A stretch of DNA of 64,000 nt. It comes from Hypoxylon rubiginosum. Taxonomy: Eukaryota > Ascomycota > Sordariomycetes > Xylariales > Hypoxylaceae. The position numbers and the translations under genes were made by a program. A model generated the notes under the pieces. That model made no database searches. It was not told where the DNA came from and was given only the letters and a program-made list of their open reading frames with translations. Location: the NCBI GenBank assembly GCA_902806565.1, contig CADCXA010000003.1:434001-498000 (forward strand), read 5' to 3'. Every line of letters starts with the position of its first letter. The first letter of the stretch is position 1. Positions 1 through 13,944 of this stretch are shown piece by piece.

Positions 1-2691
1 CGGTTATGGCTCTCCTGCACCCGGCCCCGCGTCCGCCCCGTACGGCGCTCCCCAGCCAGGTGCTCCCGCTCAGCCGGGCGCAGGCGGCTACCAATCTCCC
101 GACCCTTACTACCAACCCGGGGCTGGACATCCGTCTCAGGGAGTTGCTGGTATAACTCAAGGGATGTCAGGCATGAATATGGGGGCAAACCCGCAGCCCG
201 GGGCTCAGCAGCCTGGTCAACAAGCTCGACTAACCCTAAACCAACTCTATCCTACCGACCTGCTGAACCAACCCTTTAACGTCTCGGAACTTGATCTACC
301 CCCTCCCCCTTGTATTCTACCTCCGAATGTAAGTTATGGAACCGTTCCTCATATGCTGTAATGCCAGCGCTAATCTCGCCATAACAGGCCAGCGTAACTC
401 AATCTCCAGATGCAAACTGTCCTCCCAAGTATATCCGATCTACGTTAAACGCGGCTCCTACCACGCACTCCCTACTTAAAAAGTCCAAGCTGCCTTTTGC
501 CCTCGTCATCCAACCATATGCGGCGCTTCATGATATTGACGACAACGTTCCCGTCGTCCAAGATCAAGTTATTGCCAGATGCCGAAGATGCAGGACGTAC
601 ATCAACCCCTATGTGATATTCCTAGACCAGGGTCATAGGTGGAGGTGTAATATGTGCAACCTTACTAACGACGTGCCGCAAGCATTCGACTGGGATGCCG
701 CCGCCCAGAAAAGTGTCAACCGGTGGGACAGATACGAGCTGAATCACTCCGTGGTCGAGTTTATAGCCCCCCAGGAATATATGGTTCGCCCCCCGCAACC
801 GCTTGTCTATCTGTTCCTCTTCGATGTCAGCTACGCCGCGGTTTCTACGGGTCTCCTCGCTACGAGCGCGCGAACCATTCTGGACAGTCTTAACCGGATA
901 CCGAATGCCGATCGGCGGACTCGAATAGGTTTCATTGCGGTCGATTCGAGCTTGCACTACTTCTCTATCCCCAAAGATGACGAAGAGAACGCGGAGACGA
1001 GCATGCTGGTTGTGAGCGACCTAGACGAGCCATTCTTGCCCGTCCCTCAGGATCTTTTGGTTCCCTTAATAGACAGTCGAAGCAGTATCGAGGATTTCTT
1101 GACTAAGCTCCCCGACATGTTCCAGAATAACCAGAACAATGGATCATGTATGGGTTCGGCCTTGAGAGCCGGCCACAAGCTTATCTCGCCTTTAGGTGGT
1201 AAGATTGTGGTTCTAAGTGCTTCGCTACCGAATATGGGAGTAGGAAAGTTGGAGATGCGAGAAGACAAGAAACTCCTAGGAACCTCGAAGGAAAGTAGTC
1301 TTCTCCAGACCGCCAACAGTTTCTACAAATCGTTCGCGGTCGAGTGTTCCAAGAACCAGGTCTCGATCGACATGTTCCTCTTCTCTTCACAGTACCAGGA
1401 CGTGGCCTCACTTAGCAACCTCCCTCGATACACTGGCGGCCAAACTTGGTTCTACCCGGGATGGAATGCTGGACGCGCCGAAGACGCAGTTAAGTTTGCG
1501 TCAGAGTTCAGCGATTTCCTGTCCTCGGAGATCGGCTTGGAAGCGGTACTGAGGGTACGGGCAACAACTGGCCTTCGTATGAGCACATTCTACGGAAACT
1601 TTTTCAATAGGTCTTCGGATCTCTGTGCCTTCCCGGCCTTCCCTCGCGATCAATGCTACGTGGTCGAGGTGGCCATAGACGAGACTCTCCAGAAGAACTA
1701 CGTCTGCCTCCAAGCTGGTGTTTTGTATACTACATGCAACGGCGAACGGCGCATTCGAGTCATGACCCTCGCGATTCCCACGACAACTAACCTGGCAGAC
1801 GTATACGCCTCGGCGGACCAATGCGCTATCACGACGTATTTCACTCACAAGGCTGTCGAGCGAGCTTTGAGCAGCGGTCTGGACGCCGCCCGTGACGCTC
1901 TTCAAAGCAAGCTCGTCGAGCTTCTACAGACTTTTAAGAAGGAACTTGGAGGTGGAAGCATAGCAGGGGGCGGTCTTCAGTTCCCTGCTAACCTACGCGG
2001 CCTACCGGTGCTCTTCTTGGGACTGATTAAGCACGTCGGTCTCCGAAAGTCGGCGCAGATCCCGTCTGATCTCAGATCTGCGGCGCTGTGCCAGCTTTCT
2101 ACGTTACCTCTGCCGCTTTTAATGCAGTACATCTACCCTCGGCTATACTCGTTGCATGACATGCCCGACAATGCCGGAGTTCCCGACCCGGAGACGAGCC
2201 AGATTGTCCTTCCGCCACCGCTGAACTTGTCGTCAGAACGATTCGTCTCGTACGGGTTATACCTCATCGACGATGGCCAGACGCAATTTTTATGGGTCGG
2301 CAGAGACGCAGTCCCGCAGTTGCTTATGGATGTTTTTGGTGTAGGAGATCGCACACAGTTACGCGTTGGCAAGGGATCAATCCCGGAGCTAGACAACGAC
2401 TTCAACGAACGAGTGCGAGCCGTGATCCAGAAGAGCCGGGACCATCTGTCACGCGGAGTCGGCAGCATCATCGTACCGCACCTATATATCGTGCGGGAAG
2501 ACGGCGAGCCAAGCTTGAAGCTCTGGGCTCAGACTCTCCTAGTAGAAGACCGGGCAGACCAAGGGATGAGCTTCGGTCAGTGGATGGGGAATATGAGAGA
2601 AAAGGTGAGTTGAGAAAGCCTACGATTTACCCATCTCGAGTTTTTCGCAGTCGCTCATACTCATTTTCTTCGTGTCTAGGTTGTGCAGTAA
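1..2691 (+). CDS. SEC24: COPII coat subunit Sec24 (5' end outside window)
   Basis: Sec24 is the cargo-binding subunit of the COPII inner coat; it pairs with Sec23 on ER exit sites. Exons are <1–328, 388–2604 and 2680–2691; both introns have GTAAGT or GTGAGT donors, and the frame is kept through them. The visible protein starts in the Pro/Gly/Gln-rich N-terminal tail. It continues with the zinc finger (two CxxC pairs around bases 575–660), the trunk/vWA-like domain (about 790–1540), the beta-sandwich and helical regions, and a C-terminal gelsolin-like domain (about 2160–2560). The second intron splits off only three residues and the stop, giving the ending REKVVQ, which I recall as usual for filamentous-fungal Sec24. 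The start codon lies upstream of the window, so total length is unknown. The identification is firm from the domain order and many conserved blocks. Confidence 0.95.
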
Positions 2692-3330
2692 TGAGGAAAT
2701 ACTTTATACATATCGCCAGGGGGTTGGTGGTGGTGGTGGTGTGATGAAAGCGATACTTGTATAGACGGATAGATACAGGTTGCAAGCAAAAAAAAAAAGA
2801 ACAAGGAAATGAAGTCAAACGAAGTCAAACGAGGAGGCTACTAGGTAGCAAAGTGTCCCTAGTCTTTGGAATTGGCAATTGCCTATCGATTAGCGCCACT
2901 CACAAATTCACATCGTGTATCTAAATGTCCGGGTATGAATAAGCCTTAGAAAGCGGGTTTTTTTTCAAAAGCTCTATCAGTTTGGGGGTCGGCAGCATGC
3001 TTGTCCCTCAGGTCCGTTTCATGCGGCTGGATTTGGTCTGGTGACTTGGCTACAAGTGTGTATGTGTGGACTAACGAATCTGTCACGCACGTTGCTGTGT
3101 TGGAATTATAGCCGTATCTATCTACTGCAGTGGATATGGGATGACAAGCGGGTAGACGCCGGGGTTTGTAGTTGGTGACACGGGTGATCGACATTCCGCT
3201 GATATGTACAAGGTCTGTAGTATATAGTAAGTAGCTGTTCATTATGTGAGTGACAAGACTGTTGATCCGATCTTATGCGCTTTGCTCGTCCCGCGCGTGT
3301 TAACACGTCTCACCAACATTTATTTAGCAT

Positions 3331-3362
3331 GACTGACTGACTGACTGACTAACTGACTGACT
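3331..3362. repeat. GACT tetranucleotide microsatellite
   Basis: Eight tandem four-base units of GACT, one of them altered to AACT, in the SEC24–MAPK intergenic region. A simple sequence repeat with no evident function. Confidence 0.9.
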
Positions 3363-4098
3363 TAGTCGGATGGTGTCATACCTACACGATCGAAGCCGAA
3401 CTAATTTAGACTCGCGATGATATTATAAACCATTGGATAGGGAAACTCGACAGAGCAGAAAGAAGGGGGGGGCCGTGGAAAGGCGGGAGCTATTTCAGTT
3501 TCCCCCGGATGCTACATACTGCCTATCTTTACTCGAGGCACGATATTACGAATTGTCCCGACGATTTGGGCATTGGATGGTGCGGCGGGTAGCATTTGTC
3601 TTACTCATTCCAACAATGTAAGCGCCTCGGCTCAATCAGCAAATGGCCAAATGTGAAGGTTTCGTTGGCCGTCAGCTGGCCTTTTTTTTCTTTTTTTGTT
3701 CTCTTTCTCGACCAGCCCTATCGATCGCCCATTCTTTTTGTCACATGTAACACGGGGAATAAAATTAGCAGGTATTGGACGAGAGGGCAACCTGTGCCGA
3801 TTTATTCCTTGGGTCACATCCTAACATACATACATACGTCAGCCAGTCACGAAACAAAGACAAGGGGCTGCGGGAAGACCCTCTCAAAAACACACGCGCC
3901 CACCTGCGGTGTGCGGCGCCTAAGGCGGCTCCTCATTGGCCCGATTGAAGCGTGCCTGGCTTTCTGATCTATCGGCGCACACAGGAACAAGACGAAGGAA
4001 GTGTGTGTGCTGCCCACGTTTACTCGGGGGCGGTTGCGAGTTGAGTGGTGGTCCGTGGTCAGGGGAAACGGGAAATCCGATTGCTGCAGGCTTTCGAC

Positions 4099-4140
4099 TT
4101 TGGCTTTGGCTTGGCTTGGCCTCGCATGGCATGGCATGGC
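4099..4140. repeat. TTGGC / ATGGC short tandem repeats
   Basis: Two adjoining degenerate five- to six-base repeats: TTGGC-type units at 4099–4120, then three ATGGC units at 4126–4140. Simple repeats in non-coding DNA. Confidence 0.7.
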
Positions 4141-6653
4141 CTTGGACTTATCAGGTACAGCTTAGAAGCGCCCTGTTCTGCTGTGATAGGGGGTTAGACG
4201 AGTGAGAGGTAGACATGTAGACGAGAGGTTAAGAAAGATGCCTGGGTGGGCTTCGAGTTATCTAGTTGTTTGAGAACGAGAGGTCATGGCGATGGTTTCA
4301 TCGGTCTGATATATAGTTGTCTATCTCAAATATTGTATGTTCGAGCGCTTATATAGACACTTGTCGCGTATTCATGAATTGCAAAGTCAAAGTAAGATGT
4401 AGTAACTGATGGAGAACCCCGCGATATGTATAGATTGATAGATTGATGTACGATGCAGATGGAAGGTAGATACGTCTTATTAGTTGCTTCTATTTTCCCC
4501 CTTTACCCCTCTGCCCCTCCGACCCCACCCTCTCTATCATCCCTAGGTACCTCCTAGCAGCCCCCTTCCTCTATCACATCCCCGTGTCAAATTCAAAACG
4601 CCTCTCGGGACGTTGGTATGCATAACTTACAACGCGCAGCTTCCATCCCTGCTCGTCTTTCTTTTAACATCACAACTTGGACTTGCCATTTTCTAGAATG
4701 CCTCATGTATCTGAATACATACATGTAGGATGTAGGTACATTACATATGTAGATACACGTGGGAATTCGTCCCGGAACTCAGTTATATGAATAGCTTTAT
4801 GTACATATATAATTAGTTGCAAAACTTGGGGGAGAAAAGGGAAACAAATCACCACCCCCAAAACCTCCATAAAAGTAGCCTCTAATCTCGAAACTTGCAC
4901 AACCCTTGTCTCACCTATTACGTGCCTTTCCGAGCCTGTTCTGGTTTCTATCCCCCAAGTCCTCATTAGTACATACATCCCCTGTTTCTGTTTTTGTTCC
5001 TGCCGCTACTGGTACACACCTCACGACGAACAATTCCCATTCTCCTATTCTCCAGAACAAGGGAGAGAAGAATTACCCGTGATCTATCTGTCTAGAGCCT
5101 AGTGTCTGGTCTCCCGTCGCATTATTGAGGTCCACACAGGACGAAATCGATTCAGTACAGGTAGAGTGACCCATACATAGAGGCCAGAGGGGTTATCCAC
5201 AGCCGTTGTAACCGGACAGCTCTACTTCTCTCTCCCTCTCTCTTTTTTTTACTAGAGCTCTCTACCCTCTTTGAAACCTCCCCGTCCATTACCTCCTTTT
5301 CCCCCCTTCTCGTCCATATAGTTGGACTTGACGGCATAAATTGTTTCGTGTTTTCGTATTATACCGTTCGCCTCTTTTTTTTCTTTTTTCGTTGACCTGT
5401 CCAGCTGGTTACTGTGGCCCGTACAAAAAGAAAAATCCACTGGAGGGGTAACCGATCGATTTCCCCCGTTACCAGCGCCAACGCCTAACACCAATTACGA
5501 ACAAGTCGCCAATCGCCAATCTTTAAAAAGGCGGCGGTACCTATTTCATCTTCCATCCAAGGCGGGGCTAAATCCACCAAGCTCCTTCATCCAACTCGTG
5601 CCCAACCTTTTCCTGTTGCGCACACGAGTCAAGTGTAATAGGTAAGAGAAAGCTATTTATTTTTCCTTGTTGCATTCCTTCACGACAGATATATAATTGC
5701 AAGGGAATATCTTCGCCCTCAGGTCTACCGCGCGCCGTCTGGTTACAAGCAAGAGTGGTGCTCGTTGTCGGTGCGCATCTCCTCTCCCGAGACCCTGTCT
5801 CATCTAGACTGGGAAAGACTGGACGAAGAAAGGGTTTGAAGCATTGTAACACAGCGTTACAATCATATGCACTCTTGGACCTTGAGCTTGAGCCTGTTCG
5901 ATGTCGTGGCTCGAGACCTGAGTGCTAGAACCTATATGCCATCCGAACTCATTCCTGCCAAGTGGTTCGTCTTATCTGAACAGCACAACCGCCCAGGCCA
6001 GAGCTAGCAGCAAGACTAAACGACGGCGTCAACGTGCCCTAGGTTGGTTGCACGGACCCGACGATCAAGTTACTACCTGCTTCGTTGTTGTTATATGATC
6101 TGCACTACAGCGATCAGCTCAGCAATCATCCTCACTATTACTGTCACTTGTAGCTTGTCGTCGTCTTTGTTTTCGCGCAAGCTGTCCACGCTAACATCTC
6201 AACTTCCTCAGCTCGGTAAAACAATCGTAACCACCTCGACGCACTAAGCTTGGTTCGACGAGCATAAAGAAGCGATAATCTTCCGAAATACCCCTTTCAA
6301 AGAACGAAAAGTTGCGCCGCTGCAATAAAGCCAGCCTGGTCCTTGCGCCGACTCATTCAATCTCGTCTCCTGGTCTAGAGATATCAACGGCGACGGCCTC
6401 ATTTCCCGAAGTCCACAGAGACATTCTTCCGCATTTCGACATTGACGGTCCCCTCGTGTTATATACTCCGCTGTGTGGAGCGTGCACGAGTCTAATACCC
6501 CTTGGCGAGCCGAGATTACCTATAGTATAGACTCTCTATTGCCCTTAAAGGGGACTAATATACCCAGTCTTGGGCTTCGCTGCTGGAATCTTTTATTTTC
6601 GGATTCCTGGTGTGCTCTGAACTCACCCTCTTCTTCATTACCTAGACAGCATC

Positions 6654-7899
<1,246 letters not shown>

Positions 7900-10041
7900 G
7901 ATCGACGTAGTATTCTTGGAAAACAGGGGGTCTTGGCCAGCCTGAACCATTATCTCACGCAGAGTCTTCGACAGCGAGGCCGCTTGGAAGAGGAAGAGGC
8001 GACGAAGGAATGGGAACTTCCGCTTAGGGATAGTCAGTTCGACTATTACTGAGTTTGGCATTTGCGGAAGCTCGTTTTTTTTTTCTTTTCTTTCTTCCCA
8101 TGCATTCTGCATAGCAAATGACTTTTAGGCGGGAAAGACAAGAGAAGCCTTGGGAGAGCAAGCAAAGCATGCGAGCTAAAGATTTCATATGAAGAAGAGC
8201 AAATTCTATGGGCTCCGGGGATATGAAGATCTTGAGAAGAGGAGAGGGAATGGAATGAAGATGTTGGGTGTGTGTTGTGTGGGCTCGGCTACTTGCAAAA
8301 TCTGCGTGGTATGACAGTCTGGGGAGAGTTTATAGTTGGATGGATGAGAAATCTGTCTTGTCTCTCTCTCCGGTTTTCTTTTTCTTTACGCTTTGCTGGT
8401 AGTAAACACGGAAACCTTTTCTTCGTAATCGTAGAATCCCTGGTGTTTTGTGTGTCTGACTGAAAGCTTGTGAGAGATATGATGGTCGAGTTAATGACCA
8501 GGTCATTGCCGCGGCTGAGGTATGATTTGACATTCGACTTAGGAGATGCTGAGGGATCACATATGGTATTCGAAGGCAGCGGGAGACTAGATATGTAATA
8601 GAATACCTAGGTAGGCCCTTTCTCTTTGAAAGGAGCTATCGATCGGTAAGGAGTGTGAGACGACGTGAGACAGGCAGTCTAGTCATTATAAGCTTTAAGT
8701 TCCGCACCACATGGCTTTAACCTCGCATAGGCATACGCGGCTATAGTAGTAAGCATAGGTAGCCGTAGAGTGGGCGTAGGTATAAGCTTCCTATTAAACG
8801 TTCGTCTTTCTACATAGTACTGCTATTCTGCTCGGGAATATACCTATGTGCCTTTAGGGGTCAATAATATGCTATAGCCTCCTGACCGTTTTATGCTGGC
8901 TGATGCGAATTATATGAGATATACAGATGTACGTGATGATATTTATCTATCACCAGGTTATTTTGCGATATAAAAATAAATATGCGAAGATTAAGCTGTG
9001 AGCTAAGACGGGTATGCTTGTTCATGGAGAAGGTCAATCAATATAAGGGGCAGGCAGGAATTAGATGGAACAGCTTGTCCCTTTTCTTTCTTCCATGATT
9101 AACCCCCCATCCAACACGGATACATGCCTCTTTGCTTGCAAGACGCTTACACAATTTTCACTCATCTCAAAAATAGGCGCTCGAGTATACTATAAGTTTG
9201 CGTAAGTAAAGCTAGTCGATTTCGCTGGGCGAAATTTAGATGCCCTGGGAAAACCGAAGAGAATATTAAGCTTTGGGCTCTCGAAGCTGAGCTTCTCGAA
9301 TGGAGGAGCGGGATGACTATCATATACGGCATGGCTGACGGAATAACTTATCTAAGTATGTAGACCAGTACGGGTAGATATCCCCCCATTATCAATGTAA
9401 TACTTTGAGCTTCATACTGTACCTTTACTCCAGAAGGAGGCATGTCATGACAGTTCGATAGTGCGATCTCTCATCCGTGCTAAACAAACAGCAAGAAATT
9501 CATTCCCTGGCAGATATTTATATATGATTCCATTTGACCTAATTTCTCTTCTAGGGATAAACAACAACAGAATGGTGTGCTGGTATATATTTGTTGAGTC
9601 TCATCTTCATGCTAAAAGATGTACGCCCTTGTCCACCCGTCCGCGCCCCAGAACGCCCATCCTCAGTTCTGAGTAGAGTACCTATTCGAGGGTCCCTTTC
9701 CCCTTTCCTGCTGCCGAACACGTAGGTCTCACATGTCATCCCCTACTGCTCGTTCCGTGCTCAACAGGATATTCGATGGAGTTGCCGTGGGATCCCCGTT
9801 CCGCATGTATATAGCGGGCTAACAGCGAAACGGGTCTGGCCCGCGCCGAGCCAAACCAAAAAGGATCCGAGAAACATTTCCTTCGTGAAGTATTGTTCCT
9901 GTCTCATCCGCACATTACTCCCCTAACCTGCTCTTACGCCAGCATCTGTTAAAACCCCCCAAAACTCGACCTAACCCCTGAAGCCATACCTTACCTACTA
10001 GCCCACACCAAATTTCCCGAGTCCCTGTCCTCCCTTTTATT
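7900..10041. other. intergenic region, MAPK to OXR1
   Basis: No credible gene. The two flanking genes converge, so this holds their 3' regions. It contains a perfect TACCTAGGTA palindrome at 8604–8613 and moderately AT-rich sequence at about 8680–9060. ORFs of 60–136 codons here overlap the MAPK 3' end or have no family features. Confidence 0.5.
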
Positions 10042-11383
10042 TCACCCGCTCCCCACAACCCAAAGCTCGACGCCCATGACGTCGAACTTTTCGCCCTCGT
10101 CGCTGAGGGGCTGGTTGAGGAAGGTGTCGCAGGGCGCGCTGTGGCCCCTGCTCAGCCCGTCGTTGAGCCAGAGCCCGTACGTGCCGCCGCCGCCGCCGCC
10201 GACGCTTAGAAACTTGGTCTCGCAGAAGATGCAGTAGTCGTTGGCACCCGTGTACGCGAAGTTCTGGAACCGGATGCTTTGCGACGACGGCGGTTGTTGC
10301 GGTTGTGGTTGTTGGGGTTTTGCTAGTAGCTTGCCGGTTGTCGGGTCTGTGGATCCGGGGGAGAGTGTCTGCTGCTGCTGCTGTTGTGAGGTCGCGGACA
10401 GCGTGTCGTTGGCGGGAGGGAAGGAGGGGGATGTGGGGGAGGCGATGGTGGTGGTGCGGTAGTTGAGGTTGGAGGTGTCGGCCGAGGGCGGCGGAGGCAG
10501 AGGCGCGTGCAGGCTGGCGCGCCACAGGAAGCATTCGCCCGTGCCGTAATACGAAGCCGCCGGGTGCGGTGCTTCCGTGAGGTACGCGCCGAAGGTCTGT
10601 TATTCCCCGTAGGATAACATAGATTAGTCACATGCACATTCATACCACCCCCTAAGTGTATACTAAGAAAAAAGAGGGGGGGGGGGGGGGGGGGGAAGAA
10701 GAACTCACCCCGTCCTTCCCGTCGCGCACGACGAGCACGAACCCGACGCGGCGCCCGCGGTACTCGTCGCACAGCTGGTACAGGGTGGCCAGGGAGCTGC
10801 CGTCCTGGTACAGGCTGTAGACGAGGCGCCAGTCCTCGGCGATCTTAAGGCGCTCCGGCAGGAACGTGCGGATCTCCTCGGCCACGCCGCGCGCCAGCAG
10901 CCGCTCGTCCGAATCCGTGTCCGCCCGGTACCCGCGCAGCGACAGCGGTTCTAGGGACGGCAGCCCCCGCGGGGAGGGGACCCGGCCCGGCGGGCGAGAG
11001 GGTGGGATGAAGGGGCCGTTGATGCCGTCGCCTATTGCTGCTGTTATGGCTGTTGTGGTTGTTGTGGTGGTGGAAGCCTTGTCTACGGGTTCGGAATGGG
11101 CGTGGTATAGTTGCGTGTGTGATGGGGGCGGGCTGGGCGTCTCGAGCGCGGAGAGCCGCCGCCACAGGCCTAGTACCGCGGACCCGATGTAGCTGCCGCC
11201 GCCATTACCGGTATTGCTACTACCGCCGTCGTGGCCACCGCTGCTGCCGTTGTAGGTCTGGGGCGGAGGGGACTGCGGTTGCGGGCGTGGGTATGTGTGG
11301 GAGTGGCGCGAGACCGGGGTAGAGATGCCGGAGGAGGGCGGCGAGAAGTCGATTAGGTTGTTGCTGTCCTGCCTCGTGGCCAT
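10042..11383 (-). CDS. OXR1: TLDc-domain oxidation resistance protein Oxr1
   Basis: Exons on the minus strand are 11383–10709 and 10596–10042, giving 409 residues. The N-terminal third is low-complexity (Pro, Ser, Gly, a run of Thr). The TLDc domain begins near residue 170 with LPSLEPLSLRGY. It continues through the WRLVYSLYQDGSSLATLY block and, after the intron, the TFGAYLTEAP and GTGECFLWR motifs. It closes with FCETKFLSVGGG, YGLWL and the acidic SDEGEKFDVMGVELWVVG. A Ser/Gln/Pro-rich insert of about 70 residues splits the domain, as I recall for other filamentous-fungal Oxr1 proteins. TLDc proteins protect against oxidative damage, and yeast Oxr1 promotes V-ATPase disassembly. Codons are GC-rich. 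The single intron carries a 20-base homopolymer. Confidence 0.9.
10676..10695. repeat. G20 homopolymer inside OXR1 intron
   Basis: Twenty consecutive G on the + strand (C20 in the transcript), 13–32 bases downstream of the OXR1 5' splice site. The exact length is error-prone in sequencing and likely polymorphic. Confidence 0.9.
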
Positions 11384-12245
11384 GGCGGGCTAGGATTGGA
11401 GAGGTCGGGATTGGAGGTTCGGTGGTGGTAGTGGGGGATCGCGTGCTTGTCGATCTGGCGGTAGATGACTAGCTGCAGGCAGATCTCGAGGCGACGATGC
11501 TCTATAGAGAAGACGGAGACGTTGTAGGTAAAAACAAGCTACTGTCGGTCTAGTCTTGTCTTGCCTCTTCTTGTCTTATCTCAGATACCTGGTGTAAGAA
11601 TCCAGATCGTTCTTCCTACGGCTGCTACTACTACCTCTTCCTACAGGTAAGCAGGGCAGCTCGTTGGTCGGGGATCATGAAACGTGACGTAGCGTGATGG
11701 AGGTCGTAGTGGGTGGTTTGATTAGAAGCTTAGATAGGAAAAACGTTGGCGGGGTGTTGCAGCGGGACGTGGTATTAGCAAAAAGAAAGCTGGAATGTGC
11801 TAAATATGCTGAATGTGGTGGATAGTATCAGTCTACGCTTTAGGTAGGGAAATGAAACTAGGGGTTTTATGATGATTTATAAAGAGTGTGACGTAGGAAA
11901 GGAAGAAGAAGTTGAGGATTTCTAAAGAAAGATTCTAAAGGAATATGATGAATTTGGATACTTGTCAATTTCAATTCTAGGACGCAAAGTTGTGACGGCA
12001 CAGGCACAGGCACAGGCAGAAGGCAGAGAGGTATGGCATTCTGTTGGCTCAACCCGTCTGCCCGTTCGACTTAAATTCTCCACTAGAGCTTAGGCATTTG
12101 ACTATTCCTTGTCTCATCGTCAAATGGTATCGTCTCCTATTAGCCACGATACTATTAAATTTCAAGTATAAGCACCTTGAAGTAAACCAACTTGGATATT
12201 TTCCCGTACGTTGGCTTTTATGGTATGACATGCATGGTACGGTGT
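11384..12245. other. OXR1 upstream region
   Basis: Presumed OXR1 promoter and leader, with a small (CACAGG)n-like repeat at about 11996–12018. No gene recognised. The AT-rich inverted-repeat element begins at its right edge. Confidence 0.45.
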
Positions 12246-12279
12246 CCCACAGGGGTTAAACGGAAATAACTCGAATTTT
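12246..12279 (+). repeat. left terminal inverted repeat of AT-rich element
   Basis: Left arm of the terminal inverted repeat; pairs with 13945–13978, with mismatches only in the seven-base middle segment. Confidence 0.8.
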
Positions 12280-13233
12280 GGTAATACACCCACGCCTATG
12301 TGTATAAATCAGTATATGATAGGTCCATATACTGGATAACTACATATTATATATAATATATTTTTATATATATAAATTATATTTATATAATAAGGCTTAT
12401 AAAATTTATTATTTAATATTATATAAATATAAACTTATTTATTTTATTAATAAATTTATATATAAATTATTATTTTATTTAAAAAATATTATTATTATAA
12501 GTTTAAAAAAAATTATTATAAAAAATTCCTAGTAAATTTCTTATTATATATTTTTATATTATATTAATTTTATATTATATTTAAATTAAATAATAAAAAA
12601 TTAAAATTTTTATTATATTTATTTAATTAGTTAAATTTATTTAATTTTTTAATTAAATATATTTATTTTAAAAAATTTTATTACTTATTATTAATTATTT
12701 AAACTTTTATTTTTAATTTTAATTTTTTAATTATTAATTTAAAAATATATATAAAAAAATATAATTTAAATTAAAAATTTTATATAATTAAAAAAATTTT
12801 AATAATATTAATTATTAATTAATATAAAATTTAATAATATAAAATTAATAAATTATTTAAATTTAAATTAAATAAAAATTTTAAATAAAAAAATATATTT
12901 AATATATAATAATAATTTAATAATTATTTTATTAAGTTTAAATTTAATAATTTTTTTAAAAAAATTATATAAATTTTATATAAATAAAACTTTAATTTAA
13001 TTTAAATATAAAATAATTTAAAAATTAAATTTATAATTTAATTAATTAAATTTTTAATAATATAATAATAAATTAATTTATTTATATATAATTATTTTTA
13101 TAATTTTTATAATTTATATAATTTTTATAAAAACCTTAAATTTAAATTTATATAAAAATATTTTTTTTATAATTTATAAGTTATTTTTTTAAATAAATAT
13201 TAACGATTTAAATTTAATTAATTTTTATATATT

Positions 13234-13390
13234 ATTATATTTTATAAAAAAATTTCACGGCCGGTAAAATAAACCCTGGAAAAAAAAACTATATATTTAA
13301 GTTTTTTAAAGTTTATAAAAAACCGTAGCTTAAATATATAGTTTTTTTTTTTAAAGCGGCCGTGGAATTTTATAAGTTTATTAATATAAT
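13234..13390. repeat. internal long palindrome with GC core
   Basis: Inverted repeat with imperfect arms of about 65 bp inside the AT-rich island. The arms share ACGGCCG/CGGCCGT cores (about 13257–13263 and 13357–13363) and a perfect inner segment reading CTATATATTTAAG on one arm and its complement on the other. The spacer is about 20–25 bases. Differences between arms include C/T pairs, as expected from RIP. This could be a nested MITE or a fold-back structure of the host element. Confidence 0.75.
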
Positions 13391-13944
13391 AAATTTTTTA
13401 TTTTTATTTATTTTTTATTATTAAATTATTAAAATTTAAAACTTGTTTTTTTTTTAAAATATTATTTTATAAATTTTAATATTACTAGTAATTTTATAAA
13501 TATAATTTAAATATAAAATTTTATTTAATTAAAAGTTTTTTAATAATATAATTTTTAAATTAATATATAATTTAATTATAATATTATTTAAATTAATAAA
13601 TAATTAATAAATTAATAAATTAATAAATAAATAAAAAAAAAATTATAAAATTTTATTTTTTTTAATAAAAAAACTTTAATATTAACTAAAAAAAGTTACG
13701 TAATAATTTTAATAAATATTTTTTATTATATTTATAAATAATTTAATAAAATAAAAATTATATAAAATATAATTTATATTATTATTTTTATATTTTAAAA
13801 AATTATTTAAAAATATAAATATTAATTAATTTAAATAAAGATTAAATTTAATATAATAATAATAACTAAATATCTAATAATTAAATAAGCTTAAGCTTAA
13901 CGTAGTTTTATACACCTTAATACCCACCCTGGGGTTTATATATT

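Larger units (their letters stand above)
2692..6653. other. long intergenic region upstream of MAP kinase
   Basis: About 4 kb without a credible gene between SEC24 and the MAP kinase gene. It holds short tandem repeats (see 3331–3362 and 4099–4140), a pyrimidine-rich stretch at about 4490–5700 and many in-frame stops. Small ORFs here have fungal-UTR-like composition (poly-T, CT-rich) and no recognisable domain. The right part probably contains the MAP kinase promoter and a long 5' leader; the exact transcription start is not visible. Confidence 0.5.

Noticed and set aside
6044..6247. 67-codon ORF upstream of the MAP kinase
   Set aside because: Ser/Thr/Ile-rich translation of a probable leader, with no conservation signal visible; could be an upstream ORF but not supportable as a gene.
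12330..13900. Mitochondrial DNA insertion or centromere as the source of the AT-rich island
   Set aside because: No mitochondrial gene remnant is recognisable, composition is more AT-rich than usual fungal mtDNA, the block is far too short for a regional centromere, and inverted repeats mark both ends.
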